Source: CAVZOY01 sp963777095 (GTDB lineage: Bacteria; Actinomycetota; Actinomycetes; Mycobacteriales; Geodermatophilaceae). Taken from it: a stretch of 64,000 bases of DNA. The position numbers were made by a program, and so were the translations under genes. Below, piece by piece: positions 56,355-64,000 of the stretch. The stretch spans positions 310,001 to 374,000 of the forward strand of contig CAVZOY010000002.1 in NCBI GenBank assembly GCA_963777095.1. The letters run 5' to 3'. Position 1 is the first letter of the stretch, and each line of letters opens with the position of its first letter. The notes under the pieces were generated by a model. It searched no databases. It worked only from the letters and a program-made list of their open reading frames with translations, and had not been told where the DNA came from.

Positions 56355-57275
56355 ATGACGTTCACCCAGCTCCGGACCTTCGCGATGGTGGCCGAGCTGG
56401 GGTCACTGCGCGCCGCAGCCGCGGCACTCGGGGTCAGCGAGCCGGCGGTGTCGACGGCCGTCTCCGCACTGCGGTCCGACCTCGGTGACCCGCTCTTCGT
56501 GCGGACGGCGACCGGCATCGCGCTCACCCCCGGGGGCCGCGCTCTGGCGGCCCGGGCGCGCGAGCTGGTCCGTCTCGCCGACCGCACACGGCGGGAGGTC
56601 GGCGAGGCGTCCGCGACGGTCGACCGGCTGCCGGTGCTGGCGACGGCGGCCTGCGCCGAGCACGTGGTGAGCCCGATGGTGGCCGCGTACGAGCGCAACG
56701 CACCGCGGGCGCGGGTGGAGGTGACCGTCGGCTCGACCGACTGCGCGTCCGGTGCGCTCGCCGAGGGGTCGGCGGACCTGGCGCTGGGCGTGCGACCGGC
56801 TCCTCCGGAGGGGCAGGTGGTCGACTCGGTCCCGTTCCTGCGCTACGCGCGCGTCGCTGTCGCGGCACCCGGCACGACGTCTGCCCCCGGGCCGTGGCTC
56901 ACCGGGCCGGTCGGGTTCGAGGCGGGCAGCGCGGAGGAGCGCTGGGCGGCCGAGACAGGCCGGCTTCCCGTCGAGCGCTGCGCCGGCGAGGCCGAGGCGC
57001 TCGACCGGGTGCGCGCGGGCGAGGGCGCGATGCTGGCGCTCGGCCACGCCGTCCGGGAGGACCTGCGGCGCGGCTCGCTCGTGCGCCTGCCCGTGCCGGG
57101 CACGCCGGTGACCGGGCTGTGGTGGGCCAGCGTGCCGGGCGACGGCCGCGCGACCTCCGCGGCGCGGGCCCTGCAGCGGTTCCTGACCACGCCCGAGGCG
57201 ACGACGGCGCTCATGGCCCGGCCGGGCCGGACCGACCGGGCCCGTCCGCGCGTGCGCGTGGAGCTGTGGAGCTGA
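56355..57275 (+). CDS. LysR-family regulator, likely controller of the cox operon
   Basis: A 306-residue LysR regulator. The N-terminal winged helix is FTQLRTFAMVAELGSLRAAAAALGVSEPAVSTAVSALRSDLG, and the C-terminal part is a periplasmic-binding-like effector domain. ATG 56355 follows GAGGGTGC. ATG 56340 is in frame but would place the start inside the operator. It is divergent from coxM, the classic LysR layout, so I infer control of CO oxidation, possibly in response to starvation or CO; the effector is unknown. Intact; its stop is four bases from the convergent acidic protein gene. Confidence 0.85.
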   Translation: MTFTQLRTFAMVAELGSLRAAAAALGVSEPAVSTAVSALRSDLGDPLFVRTATGIALTPGGRALAARARELVRLADRTRREVGEASATVDRLPVLATAACAEHVVSPMVAAYERNAPRARVEVTVGSTDCASGALAEGSADLALGVRPAPPEGQVVDSVPFLRYARVAVAAPGTTSAPGPWLTGPVGFEAGSAEERWAAETGRLPVERCAGEAEALDRVRAGEGAMLALGHAVREDLRRGSLVRLPVPGTPVTGLWWASVPGDGRATSAARALQRFLTTPEATTALMARPGRTDRARPRVRVELWS

Positions 57276-57279
57276 CCGC

Positions 57280-57612
57280 CTAGGGTTGCTCGCCGGCCGC
57301 GCGGAGGTCCGAGGCCCGGGCGCCGCGGACGGACTGCGCGGCGCCGGAGCTCGCCGGCTCCGGGCGATCTCCTCCGGCGTCGTCCCGACCACCGTCGTCC
57401 GGGCCGTACACGACCTGGCCCTGGGTCATCTCCGGATCGCCGCCCGCCTGCTCGACCGGCGCCTCCCCCGACTTCGTGCCCTCGGCGTCGGTGTGCAGGT
57501 CGTCGAGGGCCGAGCCGCGCTCGGCCACCTCGATGGCCTCCGCGACGTCGGCGCCGCTCCGGGAGGAGTCCGGCTCGCTGACGGGCGGCTGATCGGACGA
57601 GGGTGTGGTCAT
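57280..57612 (-). CDS. Disordered acidic protein of unknown function
   Basis: 110 residues from ATG 57612, preceded by a strong AGGAGGCG ribosome site. The composition is rich in Asp, Glu, Gly, Ser and Pro (for example QPPVSEPDSSRSGADVAEAI and YGPDDGGRDDAGGDRPEP), with almost no hydrophobic core and no cysteine. It is probably intrinsically disordered. Small proteins like this are common in desiccation-tolerant actinobacteria, but no function can be claimed. Confidence 0.65.
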   Translation of the reverse strand: MTTPSSDQPPVSEPDSSRSGADVAEAIEVAERGSALDDLHTDAEGTKSGEAPVEQAGGDPEMTQGQVVYGPDDGGRDDAGGDRPEPASSGAAQSVRGARASDLRAAGEQP

Positions 57613-57681
57613 GGTCGCCTCCTGGCGATCCGTGGGATGGCTGACCGGAGTCTCGGCCCGCCGGGCGACCGCGACAAGAGG

Positions 57682-58608
57682 TCACCGGTGCGCGGTCGAC
57701 TCCAGCCGCTCGAGCGTGTGCTGCGCCCGGTCGCGTGCGCGGTCGGCCTCGACGCGGCGGCGCTCGGCCGCCTCGCGGCGGCGCTCGGCGCGGGAGCGCT
57801 CCGACCCGACGCGGGTGGCCTCGTCCCGGATGCGGGAGAGCTCGAGGGTGAGCTCTTCGGCGCGGTCGACGAGCGTGTCGTGCCGTGCCGCCAGCTCGGC
57901 GGCGGCCCGCCGCTCGTCGTCGGCGGCGTCGGCCGCCTCCTCCGCGGCCGCGGTGGCCTCCTCGAGCGTCTGTCGGGCGTCCTCGATCTCTCGGCGCAGC
58001 CGCTCCTCGGCGGCCCGGCGGGCTTCCTCCCGCCGGGCCTCGGCGCTGCTGCGGGCCTTGTCGGTCGTCCGAGCGGGCTCCTTCGCCGGCTTCTTCTCGC
58101 GGGGCGGGGGGACGACGCGCAGCGTCGGCCGCACCACGGTGCCCATGCCGCTGTACGACATCGGCGCGGTGAGCCGGCCCTCGAGCAGCGCCTCCCCCGC
58201 CTCCGGGTCGGACATCGCCGCACGGAGGGTCTCCTCGACCTGCTGTCCCACTTGGCTGCTCACCGGGTGGCCCGCCTGGTTCGCCAGCGACCGGGCCTGC
58301 CGGGTGAGCGCGCTGACCAGCTGGCGGCGCTGCACGTCCAGCGCGCGGAGCTGGTCGCCCTCGAGGTTCTCCTGCGCCTCGCGGAGCAGTCCGCCGAGCT
58401 CGACGAGGTTCTCGATCTCCTCGCGGTGGTGGCGCACGAGGAGATTGGCGACCCAGGCCGGGGTGGACGGCTTGCCCAGCGCCTTGATCTCGGCAGCCAG
58501 GGCGCGGTCTCCGTCCGCACGGGCCTGCTGCTCGTACGTGGTGCGCGCCGGCATGAACTCCTCGGGCGGCAGGCCGTAGAGCTCGTCGGCGACCTCGTCG
58601 AAGTCCAC
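57682..58608 (-). CDS. Coiled-coil protein of unknown function
   Basis: 308 residues from GTG 58608. The N-terminal 150 residues are helical (VADELYGLPPEEFMPARTTY ... GKPSTPAWVANLLVRHHREE). The C-terminal half is a long charged coiled coil with heptad character (AARHDTLVDRAEELTLELSR and ERSRAERRREAAERRRVEADR). This pattern occurs in actinobacterial proteins annotated only as hypothetical. The ribosome site is weak. It lies downstream of the small exported protein on the same strand, 86 bp away. Intact. Confidence 0.7.
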   Translation of the reverse strand: MDFDEVADELYGLPPEEFMPARTTYEQQARADGDRALAAEIKALGKPSTPAWVANLLVRHHREEIENLVELGGLLREAQENLEGDQLRALDVQRRQLVSALTRQARSLANQAGHPVSSQVGQQVEETLRAAMSDPEAGEALLEGRLTAPMSYSGMGTVVRPTLRVVPPPREKKPAKEPARTTDKARSSAEARREEARRAAEERLRREIEDARQTLEEATAAAEEAADAADDERRAAAELAARHDTLVDRAEELTLELSRIRDEATRVGSERSRAERRREAAERRRVEADRARDRAQHTLERLESTAHR

Positions 58609-58694
58609 GTCGCGACTCTGCCACGCAGAGTGAGCGGACGCGCGGGTCGGCGCCCGGTCCGGGAGCACGGGACCGAGCGCCGGTGACCACACGG

Positions 58695-58934
58695 TCAGTG
58701 GTCGAGGAACTCGAGCACGTGCCCGCGCTCCTCCGGCGGCAGCATGTAGCCGCGCCAGCCGGGGAAGATCAGCCACGGCTGGGGGGCCCCGTAGCTCGGG
58801 GTCGTCGCGGCGCTCTGTCCGGGTTCCGGCCCGGGGTCGGGGCTGGCCTGGACGACGGCGTAGGAGCCCAGGAGCAGCACGAGTGCGGCGACGAGGACGG
58901 CGAGGAGGCGGGCGGTGCTGCGGGTGGCGGACAT
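58695..58934 (-). CDS. Small one-TM (or secreted) protein, divergent from a BTAD regulator (copy 1)
   Basis: 79 residues from ATG 58934 after AGGAG. A short basic head is followed by the hydrophobic segment LLAVLVAALVLLLGSYAVVQA, either a signal peptide or a membrane anchor. A Pro/Gly/Ser linker and the aromatic tail APQPWLIFPGWRGYMLPPEE then follow. It is divergent from the giant regulator starting at 59082. The same arrangement, with a protein of similar size and plan, recurs at 62232. No family is recognised. Confidence 0.7.
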   Translation of the reverse strand: MSATRSTARLLAVLVAALVLLLGSYAVVQASPDPGPEPGQSAATTPSYGAPQPWLIFPGWRGYMLPPEERGHVLEFLDH

Positions 58935-59081
58935 GGCGTTCTCCTGAGCGAGTGACCGGTTTTCCTGTCGCCGACGACGCTCGTGCCGGCCGCTCAACTG
59001 CGAGTCCACGGACGCTCCACCGCTGCTGTACGGCGTTCTCACCCGGTGGGACCATGCGGACCCGGGAGCCGGGGAGGCGCC

Positions 59082-62000
59082 ATGGACACGCGACTCCGCG
59101 TGGACCTGCTGGGTCCGCTGCAGGTCACCGTGGCCGGCGAGCGGGTCGGCGCAGGAGGATCGCTGCGCCGGTCCCTGCTCGCCCTCCTCGCGCTGCGCCC
59201 GGGCGAGGTCATCGGGGTCGACACCCTCGTGGACGGGCTCTGGGGCGACGACCCGCCGCAGTCGGCGACCGGCGTGCTCCAGACCTACGTCTCCACGTGG
59301 CGAAAGGCCTTCGCCGTCGCCGACGAGGGCCTCCGGATCGCCACGGTCGGCGCCGGTTACCGCCTGCACCTGGGAGTGGACGAGAGCGACCTGTCACAGT
59401 TCGTCCGCCTGGCCGGGGACGGGCAGCGGCTGGTCGAGCAGGGCCACCCGCACGAGGCCCGGGAGGTCCTGGAGCAGGCGCTGGCGCTGTGGCGCGGACC
59501 GGCTCTCGCCGACCTGGCGCGACCGGCCCGTTCCACGCCTCCGCCGTCCGGCCCGTCGAGGAGCGCCGCGACCGGATCGTCGAGGACTGGGCCGAGCTGG
59601 TCCTCCGTACCGGAACGGACGACGACCTGGCGGCGGTCGACGGCGAGACTCCAGGAACTGTCGGCAGCGCGGCCGTGGCGTGAGCGCACGAGCGAGCTGC
59701 TGATGTGGGCGCTGTTCCGCCAGTCCCGTCAGCGTGACGCCCTGGAGCTGTTCGACCAGACCCGCCGACGGCTCGGGGAGGAGCTCGGCATCGACCCTGG
59801 TCCGGCCCTCCGCGCGATGCACGAGCGGGTGCTGCGCCAGGACCCCGGGCTCGGCGCGGCCCCCGCCGTGTCACATCGGACCCGCCGGTCCCCCCGCCTG
59901 GACTCCTTCGTGGGCCGGGACCGCGAGCTCGGCGAGGTTCGCCACCTGCTGCACGGGGCGCGCCTGGTGACGCTCACCGGCCCGGGCGGGTCGGGCAAGA
60001 CCCGGCTGGCCGAGGAGGTGGCCGCCGACGTCGCGAGCGCCGGGGCCGACACGGCCGTGGTCGAACTGGCCCCGGTCGAGGACGTCGCGCTGGTTCCGGG
60101 TGCCGATCTCGTCGCGGCTCGAGCTCGGCGTCGCGGAGTCGGTGGAGGTGCTGGCCTCCGAGCTGGCGGATCGCCCGCTGCTGCTCGTCCTCGACAACCT
60201 CGAGCAGATTCCGGGTGTCGGCGCCGCGGTCGCCGCTCTGCTGCACGGGACGACGGCACTGCGGGTGCTGGCCACGTCCCGGGAGCCGCTGCGCGTCGCA
60301 GGCGAGCACGTCTACCCGGTCGACCCGCTGCCCGTCCCGCCTGCCGGCGAGCGCGATCCGCAGCGGGTGGCCGCCACGCCCTCCGTGGCGCTGCTGCTGG
60401 ACCGTGCGCGCGACCGCGGGCGGGTCGACGAGGTCGATCCAGCAGCTCTGCGCGACGTCGTCCGGTCGCTCGACGGACTGCCGCTGGCGCTGGAGATCGT
60501 GGCCCCGTGGGTAGGCCTCCTGGGGGCCGCGGCAGTCCTCGGCGAGCTGCCCCGGTCCCTGGACCTGACCACTCGGCGGTCGGACGCCGACGAGCGGCAC
60601 CGCACCCTGCGCGCGGCCGTCGCCTGGAGCCACGACCGCCTCTCGGGCGATGAGCAACGGCTGCTGCGGCGGCTGGCGGTCCTCCGGGGCGGCGGTGACC
60701 TCGACGCCGTGCGCGCGCTCGCCGGGGACGACCTCGGTCGGCCCGCCCTGGACGTGCTGATGGACCTGCTCGACCGCAACCTCGTCGGGCGCGCCGAGCC
60801 GGTCGACGGTGCACCGCGGTTCCGGCTGCTGGAGACGGTGCGGCAGTTCGCCGGCGAGCGGCTGGACGAGGCCGGCGAGCGGGAGGCGACCGAGCTGCGG
60901 GCGGCGGAACACTTCGCCGCGTGGGCGGTGCAGCTCGCGAAGCACAGCGAAGGTGTCGACTCGGAGCCGTGGGTCGTCCGCGCGGTCGCGGATGCCGACA
61001 ATCTGCGCGCGGCCATGGATGTCCTCGACCGGGAAGGCCGTGCCGACGAGCACCTGCAACTGGTGGTCGACACCGTGGCCCTGTGGTTCAGCGCGGGCCT
61101 CGAAGGTGAGGGTCTGCGTCGTCTGACCCGAGCGGTCGAGAAGGCCTCAGCAGACGCCCCGGCACGCGCCAGTGGGCCTGACGTTCCAGTCGTGGTTCAC
61201 CGGCCCCTACGACCTGGGTGCCGCCCTACGGCTGGCCGAGGAAGCCACCGCGCTGGCCCGCGCGGCCGGTGATGACGAGGCACTCGCCATCGCACTGTCC
61301 TGGCTGGGAGACATCGCTCCGGACGCCGAGATCGCCCGATCGGCGAACGAGGAGCTGTTCGCCCTGACGGAGCGCCTCCGCGGCCGGCCCGTCCGCTATG
61401 CGCAGGGCTCCCCGGACTTCCTGGCGACGGAGGCGGCGGCCAACCTGGGAATGCACGCCCGCTACCGATCCATGGCGACGGCGATCGAGTGGCAGCGGCG
61501 GGCCGTCACGTGGGCCGAACGCTGGGGAGACCGACGGGGTGTCGCTGCCCAGCTGGCGGAACTGAGTCGCTACCACCTGTACGCAGGCGATCCCGGAACG
61601 GCCGCCACGGTGTTCGGTCAGGTGGAGGGCATGCAGCGGAGTGGACTGCCCGGTCGGACGGAGGACGTCATCGCGGTGATCTCGGCCCAGCTGCACCAGT
61701 ACGCCGGCCGAGCACGCGAGGCAGAGGAGGCGGCCCGGATGATCATCGAGAAGGGACTCGAGGCCGGCCGCTTGCTGCACCCCCACTACGCCTCGTGCCT
61801 ATTGGCCGACCTGCTCGTCGACCGCGGTGCGGTCGACGAGGTCGACGCAGTCCTCCGGCGGGCAGAACGGCTGCTGCCCGAGAGCCCGGATCTCCGGCAC
61901 GTCGTCCGACTCCGCGCCCGCCGGGCCCGATTGCTGCGACTCACGGGAAGCCGGGACGAAGCCGCTTCGATGCTCGAAGAGCCCGAGAAGGGTCTCGACC

Positions 62001-62170
62001 CCGAGGCACTCCCACCCGAGCACATGATCTGCTTGGTCGAGCATGCGCGCTCGCCGACGACCCCGCCGAGGTCAGGAGCTGGGTGGCCCGGCTCGAGGAA
62101 CTGTCGCGAGCGCACCGGCATCGCGGTCCCGCCGTGGGAGCGGCGCCTGCTGGCCGGATGCGGGTGCTGA
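59082..62170 (+). CDS. BTAD/AfsR-like ATPase regulator (copy 1), several indels
   Basis: About 1,030 residues from ATG 59082 after GGGAGGCG. N-terminal OmpR-type DNA-binding domain (RVDLLGPLQVTVAGERVGAG ... LWGDDPPQSATGVLQTYVS). The BTAD helical domain runs to about residue 265 (LFDQTRRRLGEELGIDPGPA). A STAND ATPase with Walker A LTGPGGSGKTRLAEE and LLLVLDNLEQIPG, then helical repeats, end LLAGCGC. Indels lie near 59515 (missing G), 59640, 60092, 61160, 62040 and 62110. The uninterrupted second copy from 62653 confirms the first three. It likely activates nearby genes; the divergent small protein is a candidate. Confidence 0.75.
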
Positions 62171-62231
62171 GGCCGCACGCGCGTCGGCGCCCGGCTGGTA
62201 TGCAGCCGGGCGCCGACGCCGTCTCGGTGGT

Positions 62232-62483
62232 TCAGCCGGCCTGCCGTTCCAGCGAATCCGCGCTGCCGAAGTTGTAGTCCTGCAGCCACTCGGGGGCGGT
62301 TCCGCCGACGCTGGCCGGCTCGTCGCTGACGAGGGTCGGGGCGGTCGTACCGGACTGCAGCAGAACCACCGTGGTGATCACGGCCGCGGCCACGGCCAGG
62401 ATGACGATCGCCAGGCCGATGATCATGCGCCTGGGCGTGCCCAGCAGGCCGTGGACAACTGCCGGGTGCACCGGTGTGGCCAT
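62232..62483 (-). CDS. Small one-TM protein, divergent from a BTAD regulator (copy 2)
   Basis: 83 residues from ATG 62483, with GAGGAGGA upstream. A 19-residue head leads to the membrane segment MIIGLAIVILAVAAAVITTV. An outside Thr/Ser/Pro linker and the tail GTAPEWLQDYNFGSADSLER follow. Its plan (basic head, one helix, linker, Ala-Pro-x-Trp-Leu tail) parallels the 79-residue protein at 58695, and it too is divergent from a BTAD regulator. Not recognised. Confidence 0.7.
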   Translation of the reverse strand: MATPVHPAVVHGLLGTPRRMIIGLAIVILAVAAAVITTVVLLQSGTTAPTLVSDEPASVGGTAPEWLQDYNFGSADSLERQAG

Positions 62484-62652
62484 GGGGAGTCCTCCTCGAA
62501 CGGGCCGCGGATCCGCGGCGTGCACCGGAAGGTTCCCGACCCGCGCTCCAACCCCGCTGTAACGAGAAGCCAACGCCGCTAGCATCCGACCGGTTCGACA
62601 CAGCGCCGTGCCGAGGGATGGCCGGATACGCCGGCCGCCCGTGGAGGCGGAC

Positions 62653-64000
62653 ATGGCAGGAGACCTGCGGATCCGCCTGTTGGGCCCGCTGGAGGTCACG
62701 CGCGCGGGAGCGCCCGTGGGTCCGGCCGGGACGCGGCGGCGGTCTCTGCTGGCACTGCTCGCGCTACGCGCGAACGAGGTGGTCAGCACCGACGAGCTGG
62801 TCGCCGGGATCTGGGGCGAACACCCTCCCGCCAGTGCGACGGCGGTCGTGCAGACGTACGTGTCGACCTGGCGCAAGGCCTTCGAGGCCGCCGGCGTACC
62901 GGGGCCGTCCCGGATCACGACCGAGAACGGCGGCTACCGGCTCACCCTGGCCGCCGAGGAGTGCGACCTGCTGCTGTTCCGGCACCTGGCCGATCGGGGT
63001 CGCCGGGCCGTCGCGGAGCGGCGCCACGCCGCGGGCAGGATCCTGCTCGAGGAGGCACTGGCCCTGTGGCGCGGAGCCGTGCTGCCGGAGCTCGGCATCG
63101 ACCCGTTCCACGGCGACGCCGTCCGCTCGATCCAGGACCTGCGCGTGCAGGTGATCGAGGACTGGGCCAGGTCGGTGCTCGAGAGCGGCACCGACGCCGA
63201 CCTGCCGGCCGTTCTCCAGGCGGTGCAGGAGCTGCGCACCGAACACCCGTGGCGGGAACGCCCGACCGAGCTGTTGCTGTGGACGCTGTTCCGCCAGGGC
63301 CGTCAGCGGGATGCGCTCGCGGCGTTCGACGTCACCCGCCGCGAACTGGCCGACGAACTCGGGGTCGACCCCGGTCCGGAGCTCCGCCGCATGCACGAGC
63401 GAGTGCTTCGACAGGACCCGGGCCTGCTGCCATCCGCACCAGCTCGTCCGGCGCGCGTGACGGTCCGGCCGGATGCCTTCGTAGGGCGGGAGCGGGAGCT
63501 GCACGAGGTCGCCGAGCTGTTACGAGGTCACCGCCTCGTCACGCTCACCGGCCCGGCGGGGGCCGGCAAGACCCGGCTCGCCGAGGAGGTTGCCGCCCGG
63601 GCCGGCCTGGACGCCGTCCTCGTCGACCTGGCGTCGGTCGACGACCCCGGCCTGGTCCCGGCACGGATCGCGGCTCGGCTCGGGCTGGCCACCGGGGAGC
63701 CACTCGACGTGCTCGTCGCGATGCTGGCTCATCGGCCGTTGCTCCTGGTACTGGACAACCTGGAGCACCTCACGGGGGTGGCCACGACGGTCTCCTCCCT
63801 CCTGCGCAGCACCACCGAGCTGCGCATCCTCGCCACATCCCGGGACCCGGTCCACGTCACCGGGGAACAGCAGTACGCCGTGTCCCCACTGCCCGTACCC
63901 GGTCCGGACGAGCGCGATGCCCGACGGCTGGCCGCCTCCGCCGCGGTGCAACTGCTCGTCGCGCGTGCGCGGGAGAGCGATCCGGGATTCCGCGTGCACG
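62653..64000 (+). CDS. BTAD/AfsR-like ATPase regulator (copy 2), cut by the window end
   Basis: 449 residues are visible from ATG 62653 with no stop before the window ends. Domains as in copy 1: OmpR-like DNA binding (RIRLLGPLEVTRAGAPVGPA ... IWGEHPPASATAVVQTYVS), BTAD (TRRELADELGVDPGPELRRM) and STAND ATPase with Walker A LTGPAGAGKTRLAEE and LLLVLDNLEHLTG. It is an obvious paralogue of the gene at 59082 and has no frameshift. It therefore serves as a template for judging the indels in copy 1. The remaining helical repeats lie outside the window. Confidence 0.85.
   Translation, partial: MAGDLRIRLLGPLEVTRAGAPVGPAGTRRRSLLALLALRANEVVSTDELVAGIWGEHPPASATAVVQTYVSTWRKAFEAAGVPGPSRITTENGGYRLTLAAEECDLLLFRHLADRGRRAVAERRHAAGRILLEEALALWRGAVLPELGIDPFHGDAVRSIQDLRVQVIEDWARSVLESGTDADLPAVLQAVQELRTEHPWRERPTELLLWTLFRQGRQRDALAAFDVTRRELADELGVDPGPELRRMHERVLRQDPGLLPSAPARPARVTVRPDAFVGRERELHEVAELLRGHRLVTLTGPAGAGKTRLAEEVAARAGLDAVLVDLASVDDPGLVPARIAARLGLATGEPLDVLVAMLAHRPLLLVLDNLEHLTGVATTVSSLLRSTTELRILATSRDPVHVTGEQQYAVSPLPVPGPDERDARRLAASAAVQLLVARARESDPGFRVH

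Overview
The window is a high-GC (roughly 73% by eye), gene-dense stretch of an actinobacterial chromosome. GTG and TTG starts are common, GGAGG-type ribosome sites are frequent, and neighbouring genes often overlap as ATGA or GTGA. The gene set (DUF1206 protein, Form I CO dehydrogenase, LAL and BTAD/AfsR-like regulators, HelD, amylosucrase-type GH13 enzyme) would suit Geodermatophilaceae or relatives. That family call is inference, because there is no rRNA, tRNA or other taxonomic marker here. I found no IS element, prophage, CRISPR array or tRNA.

Layout. 0-4.6 kb: small membrane proteins, a thiolase/beta-ketoacyl-CoA reductase pair and a STAS anti-anti-sigma factor. 4.7-8 kb: an Hsp90/sacsin-like ATPase. 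8-12.2 kb: polyphosphate kinase 2, then a translationally coupled aldehyde dehydrogenase and GMC oxidoreductase. 12.2-18.5 kb: a secreted protein, a Nudix hydrolase, an ArsR-like regulator divergent from an MFS exporter, a threonine synthase-like enzyme and a second MFS carrier. 18.8-22 kb: a DEAD-box helicase, a DoxX-like protein, a blue-copper lipoprotein and a membrane protein. 22-33.8 kb: a sugar catabolic region (TIM-barrel isomerase, Gfo/Idh/MocA oxidoreductase, complete RbsABC-like importer, two ROK regulators, XylA and XylB). 33.8-44.4 kb: a GH26-like lipoprotein, type II NADH dehydrogenase, glutamate-cysteine-ligase-like enzyme, amylosucrase-like enzyme, HtrA-like protease, HelD and adenine deaminase. 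44.4-49.4 kb: a YceI-like/ferredoxin-fold pair divergent from a LAL-type LuxR regulator, and a DinB protein. 49.4-57.3 kb: a complete aerobic CO dehydrogenase operon (coxM-S-L, XdhC-YHS, MoxR, VWA) with a divergent LysR gene. 57.3-64 kb: disordered and coiled-coil proteins, then two copies of a divergent pair made of a small one-TM protein and a giant BTAD-ATPase regulator. The second copy runs off the end.

How the genes work together. The ABC importer, ROK regulators, XylA and XylB form a plausible pentose uptake and phosphorylation route. The oxidoreductase and isomerase beside them suggest a second sugar or polyol. The cox operon would let the cell draw electrons from trace CO; CoxL carries the Form I signature AYACSFR. 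With Ndh-II, PPK2, the Hsp90-like ATPase and HelD this fits a stress-tolerant soil or stone-dwelling aerobe.

Sequence quality matters here. At least 17 genes, several of them metabolic enzymes, are interrupted by one or more single-base insertions or deletions, although their reading frames, motifs and start/stop positions otherwise fit together. For most repaired genes the total length modulo 3 matches the number of indels I infer. I therefore read them as assembly or base-calling errors and annotate whole genes across the shifts, not pseudogenes. Indel positions in each entry are approximate.
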